A stretch of 64,000 bases of DNA from Chelydra serpentina (GCA_037349315.1 JBAIAC010000059.1:26630501-26694500); one strand, 5' to 3'; numbered from the stretch's first letter, positions 23,621 to 36,715 are shown. Translations and numbers: made by a program. The notes: a model not told the origin generated them from the sequence alone.

Positions 23621-25686
23621 GTGGGTCCTCTGCCTTCCTCTCCCCCACAGCTAGGGGCTGGCAGAACAACCCTGCACTCTGCCAAGGCGGCCCTCTGGGA
23701 AAGCTTTTGTCAATTTCACTAACAGAAAATGAAACTCACAAGAGCCTTCCAGGCAGGCAGCCACTTTCCGTTTCCTCAAAATAAAATCTCATTTTGGGCA
23801 AAACTAAAATCCTCACCGAAAATTTCAGTTTTGCAAGCAGAGCATTTTTCATCAGAAAAAAAACTTTTCTTCCAGATCTAGTTACCTGGACACAGATTCC
23901 CACATGCTACACTGATCCCTGTCTGTAGTTCTGGCCTCTTGGGTCCATTAGCAGCTGGGGTGAGTTAGTGCGCTATATGGTGGATCTTTGAATCCTCGGA
24001 TCTGAGAGCAGCACTGGAAGGGACCCTAAAGCTTTGCAGTAGTGACAGCAGCCTGTGAATTGCTCATTGCTGCCAGCACCTGCCCCTGACTCAGGAGCAG
24101 GATCTATGCAGGAGGAGACTATCCCAAATAATGCCCCTTTCACATTGTCCCGTAACTGAGCTGAGGGAAGGGGGGGGGGGCAGGAAACATCTCACAGTTC
24201 GGTGCTGCACACATTATAGAGAAGGAATTAAGGATACTGCCCAGCAGAGCCTACACACAGATCAATCTCTCTCCTCTCCAGGTGAGAGAATTCAGTAGCA
24301 CCGCCGCCATCAGCAGCCAGGTGGTGCTATATTGTAAGATGTTGACTAACACCGGGAACGCCTGTGATATGGCCAGGAACTGGGCAGTGCAGGAAACAGC
24401 CTGGCTTGGATTGTACCCTTCGGGAAGATGCTAAGGCTAGTGGAGAGGGAATGAGAGGTGATTGCTTGAGGGCTTCAGGCAGCTAGCTGAGTACCTGTGC
24501 AGAGTCCAGGAGTTGAGCTACAAGCAGCTTCCATTTGAGAGTCTTCTGAATTGTTCATTGCTAATCCTGCTGTAAGAGACTGGGGAGTAGGAGGTCTGGC
24601 CTAGCAGTCACAGCTGGGCTGAGATCTGCTCACTAGGGATGGTAGTTGCCAGGCAGGAGTTGGACGAATCGCAAGACCCAGGTTCCGTAGGCAACGGTCA
24701 GGGTCAGGCTGGAGTCAGAGGCTGGAGATCAGAGGCGGTACCAGCATAGATTCAAGAGGCAGGAATCAGCATCAGAGGTAGAATCAAACTGGAGTCAGAG
24801 ACCAAGAGATCAAGCAAAGTCTGGCACTGCAGCAGGCCAACATCTGTGTGGTTCCCCAGACAACTTCCTGGGGCAACCCCTGGGGCTAAACAGGGGCTTG
24901 GCCAATATAATGAGGTTCAGCCTCACCATTGCTGGTCCCTCCTGCCGGTTGCTCTGGGAATTAGCTCCATCCTGCCGTGGAGTGCCCTCTGCGGGTGGTG
25001 TCCCACCCATTGTCTGCTCTGCTGTGCTGTCTGGGACCTACGTCACTCCCTGGCTTGCAGCGTCCTCTTCTGGACACAGACTGTGCCCATGCTCTGATCC
25101 CACCCCTTCCGGGGATATCGGCAGTCCTCAATCCGCACCTGCCTTCGTGGCCACCTGCCACCCCAAAGTCTAGTCCCTTGCCTCAAGGACAAGGCGCAGT
25201 CTATCAGCCATGCTTCCTAATAGCAAGGTGCAGTTTAAGCGGGGGGGGGGGGGGGGGCGGGGCTGCCTGCCCGCTACTCTGGGACCCGACCCAGCGACCC
25301 TATAGCAGCCACCTCTCACTGCTCTCCTTCACTCCCCTCTTCTGACTATGTTCCCTGGGGCACTTCCCCTTGGCCCTCGCACCTTCTCAGCCCTTTCTGT
25401 CAGGGGCCACAGCCTGGCAGGTAACAGGCCGGAGTTCACCCTCTGCTCCCCTGAGCCTGCCCAGCACTGCTCTGTCCAAGGTGCTACTTCCTCACCTCAA
25501 GAGCCAGTCCTTCTCCCTTTGCTAACCAGTGAGAAACTGATCTCTTCTCTTCTAGGCAGCCTTTATATAGGGTCCAGCCTGGCCCTGATTGGCTGCCTTC
25601 AGTCCTCTCTGATTGGTTGGGTTCTGCGCAGGCACCTTCCAGCCTGCTTTAACCCCTCCTCCACCAAAGTGGGGCAGCCATCCCAG
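23621..25686. other. Intron sequence, unassigned repeats and a poly-G tract
   Basis: Part of the 8.6-kb intron between the NACHT and first LRR exons. There is a G-run at about 24169-24180 and a longer one at 25241-25258. The stretch at 24600-24960 with recurring GGAGTCAGAG and GAGATCA words looks like dispersed repeat, but its ends were not found. No exons are supported. Confidence 0.4.
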
Positions 25687-25689
25687 TAC

Positions 25690-26193
25690 AGTCATAGAAT
25701 CATAGAATCTCAGGGTTGGAAGGGACCTCAGGAGGTCATCTAGTCCAACCCCCTGCTCAAAGCAGGACCAACCCCAACTAGATCATCCCAGCCAGGGCTT
25801 TGTCAAGCCTGACCTTAAAAACCTCTAAGGAAGGAGATTCCACCACCTCCCTAGGTAACCCATTCCAGTGCTTCACCACCCTACTAGTGAAAAAGTTTTT
25901 CCTAATATCCAACCTAAACCTCCCGCTCTGCAACTTGAGACCATTACTCCTTGTTCTGTCATCTTCTACCACTGAGAACAGTCTAGATCCATCCTCTTTG
26001 GAACCCCCTTTTAGGTAGTTGAAAGCAGCTATCAAATCCCCCCTCACTCTTCTCTTCTGCAGGCTAAACAATCCCAGTTCCCTCAGCCTCTCCTCATAAG
26101 TCATGTGCTCCAGCCCCCTAATCATTTTTGTTGCCCTCCGTTGGACTCTTTCCAATTTATCCACATCCTTTTTGTAGTGTGGGGCCCAAAAGT
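25690..26193 (-). mobile_element. CR1 LINE 3' fragment, antisense
   Basis: The reverse complement of the young CR1 subfamily's 3' end. On the minus strand it reads from [17 protein letters not shown] through [15 protein letters not shown] to the tail, with the ATTCTATG units at the left end on the plus strand (CATAGAATCATAGAATCTCA). It is nearly identical to the 2.8-3.6 kb and 34.4-35.2 kb copies. It lies in the sense orientation relative to the NLRP-like gene. Confidence 0.92.
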
Positions 26194-26559
26194 CAATCAG
26201 AGGGCCACAGCATACCTCATTCTGGGTCTCTTGGGCAGTATTTCCTGCAGTCCATACTCTCCATATGCTCCCTGGCTGAGCCTCTACCTGACCTTCTGGG
26301 GACACTTTGGGAATATCAGCTGTCCTAGGTTCTACAGACCCAGGGTCTTGTCCCCAGGTCCTTATACCTGCTCCTTCTGATGTTCATCTGCTGGTGGAGT
26401 TGGGAAGTCTGCCCCCTTTGGTACTGTGATGAGGCTGTAGAAGAAGACAGGCCACTTATACAGAGCTCTCTGGATCTCTTGGTAAACTGTTCCACACAAA
26501 CTGCATGCCTTTTGATAGGGTCAGATGCAAGGAGCAAAGGCCATACATATAATATGGGT

Positions 26560-27205
26560 CTGTATTTTGGAAAGCAGTGACTCTGAAAAGGACTTGGAGT
26601 TACGATGGAGAACCAACTGCCCAGGATCTCCTAGTGCAATGCTGTGGCTGAAAGGGCTAATGGGATCCTTGGATGTACAAACAGGAGTGTATTGAGTAGG
26701 AACAGGGAGGTTACATTTCTCCTCTATACAGAACTGTGAAACTGGTGAAGCTCAAATGTTTGCTCCAGTTCTGGTGTCCAGCTTCAGAAAGAATAATGAA
26801 ACATTGGAAAGGGTTCAGTGAAGACCTGCAACCATTATTTGAAGACTGGAAAGCCTGCCTTACAGTGAGAGTGTGAAAGGGGCTCTGTCACTCTTACCAA
26901 AGAGAAGGCTGAAAGGTGATTTGAACATGATCTATAAACACCAACCTGGGGAGAAGATAGGAGATAACAGAGGAGCCTACTCTTAACAGCCACAGGCAGC
27001 ACAAGATCAATGGGTGCAAGTTGAAGCTTGCTAGATTGGAATAGCCTTCTGACGGATGCAGGGGATCCTCTATCACTTGAAATCTTTACATTAAGTCAGG
27101 CTGTCTTTCTAGAAGATTTACTCAAGCTCACTGGGTGAAATTTTATGGCCTGTGTTATGCAGGAGGTGAAACGGGATGATCCCAATTGTCCTTTCTGGCC
27201 TCAAA
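26560..27205 (+). mobile_element. Ancient CR1 LINE relic
   Basis: The translation shows scattered CR1 C-terminal blocks (for example ERANGILGCTNRSVLSRNRE) broken by many stops, and the 3' terminus GATGATCCCAATTGTCCTTT. It is much more diverged than the other copies. Its 3' end is the sense form of the antisense fragments at 15.2, 15.9 and 31.6 kb. Confidence 0.75.
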
Positions 27206-28041
27206 ACATATTAATATTAATCAGTTATTACTGGGGTGGGGATGGAGAAAGGAGCTGCTGCAGTGATGTTAGTGAATGAGGCAACTGCTCTATTTTTTTT
27301 AATTTAATTCTGACTGTTCAGTCTGAAGCTTACGCTCTCAGTCACTTCACTGAAATTCACTGAAGCTGAATTTTGAAATGATCAGTGTCACTATATTGTT
27401 AAACAACGTAGCACTAGAAACTCAGTTCAGGTGGTGCTTGCTGAGTTTCAGTTCTGAGTTGTGCGCACTTAGAACAACTGTATTGTTTAATTGAACAAAC
27501 ACGATTATGCCATTGTGTGGCAAGTGGTCCTTTGCTGGGCTGAGATACACCAAATGTGTCCAAGAGCCTATTGCGTTCAGGATCAAGCAATGAGTTTCTG
27601 GTTACTTCTCCCTTTAGGACAGAGAGATCAGAGCTTTCAAACAGATTTTTAAATTCAACAAAGCAAACTAACATTGGTCTTTGAAATCTCTCTTCAACAG
27701 GAAGCTGATTTTCTTCAATGGAGACAAGTACTTAGCTATGCAACTACTGCCAGCCCCATAGCAGTTTGCTTCCTCATCCTTCTATCTGATCCAAGCTAGT
27801 TTCCTAGGAAGCTAAGGGGCCCCAGCTGTTTCTGCGTGCTTCTGGTTAACCCTCGCTTCCCTATTCCTGCCTACCCTGGAATCATGAGATTTTCTGACCC
27901 ACCTAGTGTAACCTCATTTTACTGGGAAAGACCAAGGCAAATCTGCAAATATCTCATAAACCAACGCCATTATAATGGTGACATGACGAGATGCCATTCT
28001 AAGGATTTACAGATTTATATTAAATAAACTGTGATACTTAC
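27206..28041. other. Intron sequence next to the NACHT exon
   Basis: No feature was recognised. It ends at the donor of the NACHT exon. Confidence 0.5.
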
Positions 28042-29809
28042 AGAGGAAATAACCGTTTCCGTAGCTTTGCTATCCATCCTTCTTCCCGTTCACCAATCCC
28101 AAGCGTACAATTACATAGGTAAAGTGACTGCTTACTACAACAGTTCTTTACACAGAATGAAAGAGCAATTTCATCCATTATAGTAAACCTGATGCGCTCC
28201 AGTCTAATTTCTTTGAAATTATCCATTGCGCTTTTTGCAAACTCTTCTTCCTGACTCTCATACAAACAGTGAAACAACTCAAGCTGGTCATGCAGTTCCC
28301 CAGAGGTCTTAAAAGGCAGAAGGGAGATGTTTTTAGCTTCTGCTTCAAACCACTTCAATAAATCCAGCTTTATTGCAGATGATGTTTTACAATGTAACTT
28401 TTTCTCCACATCATTTAGTCTCTCTTTATTTATGAGACCAAACAGGAAACGTACTGTTAACATCAAATAATTATTTTTAGATGGTCCATACACTTTTAGC
28501 AAGTTTTTCACATCTTTCTTAGAAGAGGAAGATTTTTTCATTGTCTCTTCATCTTCCTTTAGCACATAGAACAGAGCTGCAAAAAACTCTTGGAAACTCA
28601 AGTGAATGAAGCTGTAGACACTTTCACATTCTGTATCTTTTTGAAAAATATTTTTATTCAGAAAGAGAGACTGAATCTTAGACAAGGATAAATTGTGTTT
28701 CTTCAGGTCACCTTCTTCAAACAGTATTTTCCGTTCTAAAATTCCATCTGCAGCCAATGAGCAAAGCTTCCACAGGATAGTTTTAGACTCTTGTATTGAG
28801 TCAGTGAAATGATCAGTTAGCAGAGTGGACAGAAAGAGCAAATATACCGATGTGGTTGTTTTTGAAGTTTGTGCAAGATTTTCCCCTCTTTTCATCTGTT
28901 GCTTCATAACCGTGCAGATGATCCAACACACAATGGGGACAAAACACATGGTGAAGAGCATTTCATTTTCTTTGACAAAATTAAAGGCTTGTGTTGCTTT
29001 CTTTTCATCACAAAAGAATTTATGAAAATATTCTTTCCTCTCATCGCCAGAAAATCCCATTATCTCTGCATAACACGGAAATTTCAAATTCTGCTTTAGT
29101 TTCTCCAGAGCAGTTGGTCTTGTAGTGATCAGTAAGAAGGATTTTTGAAGAACTTCCTTTCTCAATAAGCTGCACAGTACAGTTTTCACTGGCTTCTTCT
29201 GAAATGGGTCAGTGCACAGACTAACTTTATCAATATCTAGCAAGGAATTCAATTCATCAAAACCATCTATTACAAACAGGAGTTTTTCTGGCTTCTTAAA
29301 GATTTCTTTAATTGGTCCTTTTCTATTAGGACAATTGTTTAAAACCAAATCAGCAACACTTTGCTGTGAAGTAACACGATTTATTTTTCTACAATTTATA
29401 TAGAAAAGATAATCAAACTTTTTCTGATAGAGTTTTCCAGCTGCCCAGTCCAACATGATCTTTCTTGCTGTCATTGTTTTCCCAATTCCAGCAGCTCCCA
29501 GGAGCATAACAGTTTTTAGGTTTTGTTGATTTCTATCAGCGTCAAATAAAGCACTCATCTTAGTGAGACTGGTTTGTTGAGCCATCAACTCTGCGTGTCT
29601 TCTTCCTTTGGTGATTATTTCATGTTCTTTCTCCTCCCACTGCCGATGTTCCTTTACAATAAGCAGTTCTGTGTATCTTTTGTCTAGATTCACATATTCA
29701 CCCAGGAGAGCATTCCTGTCTTCTATTAGTTGGTATTCTCCTTGTATATGTTCTCTATACTTCTTCTGGTAATCTAATTCAATGACAATGGCATGAAGAA
29801 TTAGACATG
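28042..29809 (-). CDS. NLRP-like gene, FISNA-NACHT exon (1768 bp)
   Basis: The central exon, about 589 codons, encoding the ATPase and oligomerisation module of a cytosolic NLR. It opens after acceptor CTGCAG with two bases that complete the split codon from the pyrin exon. FISNA-type sequence comes first (YREHIQGEYQLIEDRN, RYTELLIVKEHR), then NACHT: Walker A GAAGIGKT at 29475-29498, and Walker B LLFVIDGFDEL. A sensor-like LLITTRPTAL and the FVPIVCWIICTVM winged-helix region follow, then the NACHT-associated helical part with SFIHLSFQEFFAALFYVL. It ends RLFPL at donor GTAAGT. There are no stops or frameshifts, and the length is normal for the NLRP NACHT exon. The catalytic residues needed for ATP binding and hydrolysis are present. 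Confidence 0.95.
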
Positions 29810-30900
29810 CTGCAGACAGTTGTTCAAACAAAGGTCATGTGAACCTTTGTTATATGAATATTTGTTCATCAACCGATGAATTTATTCATCAACCGATGAA
29901 TATTTGTTATTCATCGGTTATATCCAGAAGTTGGACGGGACAAGATATTGGTGGAATTCTATTCTTTCCATTTTCCCCACGCCCCCTTTCACCCAGTATT
30001 CCCACCATCATGTGACTTGACATTTTGCTAGAATTTTACATGTTAAAAAGTCTCTTGTCTTTTACAGTCTAATTATTTTGTCCTTGATCCTCTATCATCT
30101 TGGTTCTGATTCAGCAATTTAAGTTCCATTACAATACATGAGATTTGAGCATGTGCTTAAAGTTAAGAATTTTCTTAAGTGCTTTTCTGAATAAGGATAA
30201 TTTGGCTCATTCCTTTTTTTTGTTCCTTCTGATCTTTTCTTTTAGTTTCTGTCTTAATTCTCTATTCTCCTCCCCCTCTCCCCAGAACCCTTTGTCTTCT
30301 TTTGTTATTTCTAACTACTTCTCTTCTTTCTCCCTGGTAATTTTTTCTCTCCTCTCCTGTTTGCTAGATCTTTTAATACCTTTCTATTTTTCTCAACTCT
30401 AGCTGCTCCTCTCTGCTTCACACTCCATTGCCATTCCCTGCTACTGTCACTCCAAACACTGGAGGACAGGATTAGACACTGGTGTTTAGTGTGGGTCTGT
30501 CTCTAATCCTAAATAGTGCAGTGTGGGAGGTGGAGTGCCAGTGTTTCAGTGGACATCTGACTTGCTTATGAAGGCTCTGTCTCCTCTATGGGCCAAGATC
30601 CCTAGGTTGACTACATCTTCCATGGTGCCCTATGGTTTTCTCTCTTGCTGAGCAACCATGGCGCATTGTGGGAGATGTAATCCAGAGAGGGAACCTGACC
30701 CATATTGGAGAAAGGAGTCATGAGGCACATGAAGTATGACTCCCCTACAGCACTCCAGCCACATTTCAAAATGCTATTGTAACCCACACACCTCCTGGGT
30801 GTGGTGTTCTGTCCCATCTAGTGGCACTGAGACCACTTAGAGAGAGGGAGAGAGAGAGAGAGATAAAATGAGTCTGCTCTACAACCTTAGCTAACAGCCA
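29810..30900. other. Intron sequence with dispersed repeat copy
   Basis: Near 29860-29930 a short direct repeat of TTCATCAACCGATGAATTT units occurs. At 30580-30790 there is one copy of a dispersed repeat also present at 32420-32620, sharing TGGTTTTCTCTCTTGCTGAG and GGGAGATGTA. A short (GA)n tract lies at 30840-30864. No exon was seen. Confidence 0.5.
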
Positions 30901-30904
30901 GTAG

Positions 30905-31010
30905 TTGGCTTTTAGCTCATACAGAGGCAGTTCATGCACTATGCTACAGAGGTCCCAGGTTCAATCCTGCCCATCGATGACTGGGATCTTTCGGCGCCAC
31001 ACTATGTTAA
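30905..31010 (+). mobile_element. tRNA-derived SINE fragment
   Basis: A-box-like TAGCTCATACAGAGG and B-box GGTTCAATCCT are about 45 bp apart, the internal polymerase III promoter arrangement of a tRNA head. The segment does not fold into a full tRNA with a convincing anticodon arm and lacks a CCA-proximal acceptor match, so a SINE or tRNA relic is the better call. Confidence 0.55.
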
Positions 31011-31603
31011 GAATTGTGTTAGAAAGACATCATTTCAAACGTTTTAAACCACGGGCACCATTAAACCAGTTTACAGGCTGTGTGGATAGGGCCAAACCAT
31101 ATGAGCACACTTTAGAAAAAGAAAAATGTGTTCTAGCCTCAGTAGTACTGATTTATCAGTATTCACATGTGAACCATTTCTAGAAATGGTCATCACACAA
31201 TTCCTAATACAGTGTAAACTGACCACTAGGAGCACAGCAAATGGCTTCTTCATAGGAAGCAGCCCTGCGTGTGTCAGTGTGGAGTTTGTCCCGCTATAAT
31301 ATTTTGGACATAACAATTTAGTATATTTGTTCATTCTTTGTAGGTCAATAGTACAGTTCTTTAATTACATTTATTGTTGTTCTCTGAGTTCTCCTTGTTT
31401 GAGATGCATCTTTCTGTCATAACTGGACTAAGAGGTGGATGCAGTATTCTAAGTACAGTCTTACCAGAGCCTTTCAGAGAGGGATTATCAACTCCCTGCT
31501 CCTTGGCACATGGTCTGTCGTTCCCTCTTGTTTCTTCTTCAACTTTTGCTGTTTTCTCCTTTTCCTGTGATAAAACTAATGAGGGAAATTAATTGCAATA
31601 ATA

Positions 31604-31990
31604 CCATAACATTTAAGGCCCGAAGGGAGCCACCTGATCATGTCGTCTGACCTCCAACCAACACTCCCCAGCCCCTGAACACTAAACCCAACAACCAAAA
31701 TGAGACCAAAGTATTACAGCCCACAGGAGACTAGACTATTATGTGCCACAAGCAGAGGATAGGAAGGACCGAGGTGCACCAGTGTCTGAGCCCCTCCGCA
31801 ATGGCAGGAAAATGATTAAGTGAGAGCTACCCAGTTAATCCTGGCTAGTGACCCGCACCCACACGCTGCAGAGGAAAAGAGAAAAAAACCAAGTCACGAC
31901 CAATCTTCCCTGCTATTTTACACGCACACGTTAGAAAATGCTATCCAGGGTTTTATTGTGGAATTGCCACCTCATCCATAACAGTGTCAC
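31604..31990 (-). mobile_element. CR1 LINE 3' end, antisense relic
   Basis: It begins on the plus strand with CATTTAAGGCCCGAAGGGAG and continues TGATCATGTCGTCTGACCTC, matching the 15.2-kb antisense CR1 3' terminus. Downstream sequence includes TTATGTGCCACAAGCAGAGG, resembling the matching part at 15390-15430. It is non-coding. Confidence 0.6.
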
Positions 31991-32419
31991 TTACGCTATT
32001 GTTATAATAGGGCTAGAATGGACCTGCTGTTTACGCAGGTGTGGAGGGAGAAGGCATGGTCCTAATTGCGCACCCTTGTAATTCCTACACAAGAACCAGG
32101 GATAATTGCAGTACCTGATCTCAGGGGAGCACGGGAACTGTATCCCTGGGGAAACCCAGCACCCTAAAGGGTAAGTGAGAAGCAGAGAGGAGGTAGAGCC
32201 CTGACCCTGTTCCCCTCCACATCTGACTGCTGAGCAGGAGCAGCACACATGGGAAAATACTGGAGCTGGTTAGAATTTGTTTTTTCCCCACCATGGAAAA
32301 AACAAAACAATCAAACATAAAACTGTGAAAGTCAAAAAGTTTTGGCTGAAAACCAAAATTTTGATTTAAAAAAATGCTGCTGTAATGTGTTATTGGAATT
32401 GTAGTTTGTTTCCCTCATG

Positions 32420-32620
32420 CTCCCGTTCTCCTCTATGGGCAAAGATCCCTAGCCTGACTACATCTTCCGTGATGCACCATGGTTTTCTCTCTTGCTGAGC
32501 CACTGTTGCATCATGGGAGATGTAGTCCAGAGAGGGAGCCTGGCCCATAGAGAAGAAAGCGGTCATGAGGCACCTGAACTATGACTCCCATACAGCACTC
32601 CAGCAGTATTTCGCAATCAA
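32420..32620. repeat. Dispersed repeat, second copy
   Basis: This segment matches 30580-30790 over about 200 bp, including CTCCTCTATGGG, TGGTTTTCTCTCTTGCTGAG, and ATGACTCCC followed by ACAGCACTCCAGC. It contains the partial palindrome GATGCACCATGG and GCATCATGGGAGATGTAGT, suggesting a MITE. It lies directly before a CR1. Confidence 0.6.
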
Positions 32621-32697
32621 AATTGTTCTGTTTTCATAAGAAAAGTTTTTGTTTTTCCCATGAAAAGCCAACGGTTTTCACAAACAAAATTTGTTTT

Positions 32698-35193
32698 GAC
32701 AAAGAGCAACTAACAGAAGTTACTAGATCACAGGCCCTGGTTCTCATGGGTGACTTTAATCACCCCGACATCTGCTGGGAGAGCAATACAGAGGTCCACA
32801 GACAATCCAGGAAGTTTTTGGAAAGTGTAGGGGACAATTTCCTGGTGCAAGTCCTGGAGGAACCAACTAGGGGAAAAGCTCTTCTTGACCTGCTGCTCAC
32901 AAACAGGGAAGAAATAGTAGAGGAAGCAATAGTGGATGGGAACCTGGGAGGCAGTGACCATGAGATGGTCGAGTTCAGGATCCTGACACAAGGAAGAAAG
33001 GAGAGCAGTAGAATACAGAGCCTGGACTTCAGAAAAGCAGACTTTGACTCCCTCAGGGAACTGATGGGCAAGGTCCCCTGGGAGAATAACATGAGGGGGA
33101 AAGGAGTCGAGGAAAGCTGGCTGTATTTTAAAGAAACCTTATTGAGGTTGCAGGAACAAACCATCCCGATATGTAGAAAGAAAAGTAAATATGGCAGGCG
33201 ACCAGCTTGGCTTAACAGTGAAATCCTTGCTCGTCTTAAACACAAAAAAGCAGCTTACAAGAAGTGGAAGATTGGACAAATGACCAGGGAGGAGTATAAA
33301 AATATTGTTCAGGCATGCAGGAGTGAAATTAGGAAGGCCAAATCACACTTGGAGTTGCAGCTAGCTGGAGATGTTAGGAGTAACAAGAAGGGTTTCTTCA
33401 GGTATGTTAGCAACAAGAAGAAAGTCAAGGAACGTGTGGGCCCCTTGCTGAATGAGGGAGGGAACCTTGTGACAGAGGATGTGGAGAAAGCTAGTGTACT
33501 CAATGCTTTTTTTGCCTCTGTCTTCACAGACAAGGGCAGCTCCCAGACGGCTGCACTCCGCAGCACGGTATGGGGAGGAGGTGACCAGCCCTCTGTGGAG
33601 AAAGAAGTAGTTCGGGACTATTTAGAAAAGCTGGACGAACACAAGTCCATGGGGCCGGATGCACTGCATCCGAGGGTGCTAAAGGAGTTGGCCGATGTGA
33701 TTGCAGAGCCATTGGCCATTATCTTTGAAAAATCATGGCAATCGGGGGAGGTCCCGGATGACTGGAAAAAAGGTAATGTAGTGCCCATCTTTAAAAAAGG
33801 GAAGAAGGAAGATCCGGGGAACTACAGGCCAGTCAGTCTCACCTCAATCCCTGGAAAAATCATGGAACAGGTCCTCAAGGAATCAATTCTGAACCACTTA
33901 AAGGAGGGGAAAGTGATCAGGAACAGTCAGCATGGATTCACCAAGGGCAAGTCATGCCTGACTAACCTAATTGCCTTCTATGATGAGATAACTGGCTCTG
34001 TGGATGAGGGGAAAGCAGTGGATGTGCTATTTCTTGACTTTAGCAAAGCTTTTGATACAGTCTTGCACAGTGTTCTTGCCAGCAAATTAAAGAAGTATGG
34101 GCTGGATGAATGGACGGTAAGGTGGATAGAAAACTGGCTGGATGGTCGTGCTCAACGGGTAGTGATCAATGGCTCCATGTCTAGTTGGCAGCTGGTATCA
34201 AGTGGAGTGCCCCAAGGGTCGGTGCTGGGGCCGGTTTTGTTCAATATCTTCATCAACGACCTGGAGGATGGTGTGGACTGCACCCTTAGCAAGTTTGCAG
34301 ATGACACTAAACTGGGAGGAGTGGTTGATACGCTGGAGGGTAGGGATAGGATACAGAGGGACCTAGACAAATTAGAGGATTGGGCCAAAAGAAATCTGAT
34401 GAGGTTCAACAAGGACAAGTGCAGAGTCCTGCACTTAGGACGGAGGAATCCCATGCACTGCTACAGACTAGGGACCGAATGGCTGGGCAGCAGTTCTGCA
34501 GAAAAGGACCTAGGGGTTACAGTGGACGAAAAGCTGAATATGAGTCAACAGTGTGCCCTTGTTGCCAAGAAGGCTAACGGCATTTTGGGCTGTATAAGTA
34601 GGGGCATTTCCAGCAGATCGAGGGACGTGATTATTCCCCTCTATTCGGCACTGGTGAGGCCTCATTTGGAGTACTGTGTCCAGTTTTGGGCCCCACACTA
34701 CAAAAAGGATGTGGATAAATTGGAAAGAGTCCAACGGAGGGCAACAAAAATGATTAGGGGGCTGGAGCACATGACTTATGAGGAGAGGCTGAGGGAACTG
34801 GGATTGTTTAGCCTGCAGAAGAGAAGAGTGAGGGGGGATTTGATAGCTGCTTTCAACTACCTAAAAGGGGGTTCCAAAGAGGATGGATCTAGACTGTTCT
34901 CAGTGGTAGAAGATGACAGAACAAGGAGTAATGGTCTCAAGTTGCAGAGGGGGAGGTTTAGGTTGGATATTAGGAAAACCTTTTCACTAGTAGGGTGGTG
35001 AAGCTCTGGAATGGGTTACCTAGGGAGGTGGTGGAATCTCCTTCCTTAGAGGTTTTTAAGGTCAGGCTTGACAAAGCCCTGGCTGGGATGATCTAGTTGG
35101 GGTTGGTCCTGCTTTGAGCAGGGGGTTGGACTAGATGACCTCCTGAGGTCCCTTCCAACCCTGAGATTCTATGATTCTATGATTCTATGAAGA
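32698..35193 (+). mobile_element. CR1 LINE, nearly complete ORF2 (one frameshift)
   Basis: The best preserved LINE in the window. One frame runs from 32581 to 35001 (806 codons; the CR1 part begins at about 32698). It covers the C-terminal half of the endonuclease ([27 protein letters not shown]) and the whole reverse transcriptase. RT blocks seen are [48 protein letters not shown] and the catalytic [10 protein letters not shown]. The frame is lost near 34975, where one A is missing compared with the 2.8-kb copy. The 3' UTR ends in ATTCTATG units at 35165-35190. ORF1 and the start of the endonuclease are missing, so it is 5' truncated. It lies antisense in the 11.3-kb intron. Confidence 0.95.
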
Positions 35194-36591
35194 GCCAATT
35201 TTCTGTTGACAATTTGCTGAATCCTATTGGTCACACTTCACTTGCATGTGAGGGAGCTCATGAAGATTCTGGTTGCTGGGAATAAGGGATTGAACGACTC
35301 TTTGATCATTGCTGGCCAGAAGCAAGGTTTACAAAAGTTTCCTGAGCCCAAAAGCATGTCCGTTTCCTGAGCACCAGTCTCCCCAAAGCATTTCTTTGAT
35401 CCAAGAATTCACAAAACATTGGCTATTGAAATGCAGGTGTCACTTATTTTATCTATTATGTTTTTTCAATATTTTTGAGGTGAAAATGATGTAAAATGTC
35501 AACGTTTCACAAATGTAAACAATAGTTAATATTTCTCCCTTAGCAGTTTCCCTCTTCCAGCAAAATCAGAGTTCCCCACTGCTGCTGTCACCACAAGAGG
35601 TGCCACGCTGGCTCAAGGAGGCTCAATGATGAAGATATTGCAAAAATCTCTCTGAGACGTCACGACTTGCCCTGTGCCCTCCCACCCTGTCCTGCTCCCC
35701 CATTCCCTGCCAGCACAGCTCCAATGAAGCCACATTGTCCCAGGGATACACCTGCATGGATGGAGCTCTGATTAACAGCCCATACAGCCCCAGGTCAGTT
35801 AGTGATGTGTCCAATGGGACTTGGAAAGGAATGTGTCTTCCCTCCACCTCCCTCCCTGGCCGTGCTCTGGCCTTAGTCCTAATCCTCAGCCTTCTGCCCT
35901 AGCTCACCTCCCTCTCTTTATGGACCCCATGCCCACCACGATTGCACCAGCATGCACAGAGCTGTCCTCTGGGCTCTGGGAAGGGTTAACCCATAGGTAC
36001 ATCTTAGCTATATCTCAAACAGAACAGATTTTGTTGTTAAAGCGCGCTGGGTGTATTTTTAGGTCCCTTCAGCTTGCTGCTAGAGAAGTCCAGACAGCTG
36101 CCTCATCCTTTCACCCTAGTGATTAGTTTGAGGTTTAAAGGCTGTCCTCACAGGAAAAAAGTTTAGAAACAACTAACAAAAACAAAAGACATGAGATCTC
36201 CCTGATTCTGAGGCTGGGGCTAGTTCTAAAATGATCTGAGCTTGAGCGTTGTTCTAAATTACACCAACTGGCTGTGGTCTCAAGGGGCCAGTATAGCTGC
36301 AGGATTCACTGGAGTACAATAGTGCTCGTTCCACAACCACGCCTCCTCTGCTAGGGATTGCACAAGATGGTGGCAAAGGAGCAGCCTAGGCCAGTTCTCT
36401 GATAGCTGGGGATTCCCCTTCCGCTTTCTGCTATACTTCTTGTGCCATCAGACCACAGCAAAGCAGTAGAACCCAGGGGTATCTGGGCTGCCAGTTCCCT
36501 CGAATCGCTTGCTCTTTCCCCCATTTCTCATTCTCAGATTCTCCACTAACATCCAGTCTGAACACTGAACAGGAACGCCATGCCATTTATC
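35194..36591. other. Intron sequence, nothing recognised
   Basis: No gene or bounded element was found. Confidence 0.4.
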
Positions 36592-36715
36592 TAGGGTAAC
36601 CAGACAGCAAGTATGAAAAATCAGGACAGAGTGTGGGGGGTAATAGGCGCCTATATAAGAAAAATCCTTGAAGATCGGGACTGTCCCTATGAAATTGGGA
36701 CATCTGGTCACCCTA
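36592..36715. mobile_element. hAT MITE (124 bp) with perfect 8-bp target duplication
   Basis: Ends TAGGGTAACCAGACAG and, inward from the right, TAGGGTGACCAGATGT. The flanks CATTTATC at 36584-36591 and 36716-36723 are identical. It is a second copy of the family at 22470-22592, with the same length and internal GGGACTGTCCCTATGAAAT block. Confidence 0.92.

Noticed and set aside
28825..29403. Plus-strand open frames opposite the NACHT exon
   Set aside because: They are the antisense shadow of the long minus-strand NLRP-like exon. They have no domain, start context or splice partner.
30905..31010. Functional tRNA gene
   Set aside because: A- and B-box-like words are present, but no proper anticodon loop or acceptor stem could be drawn. 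A SINE or tRNA relic fits better.
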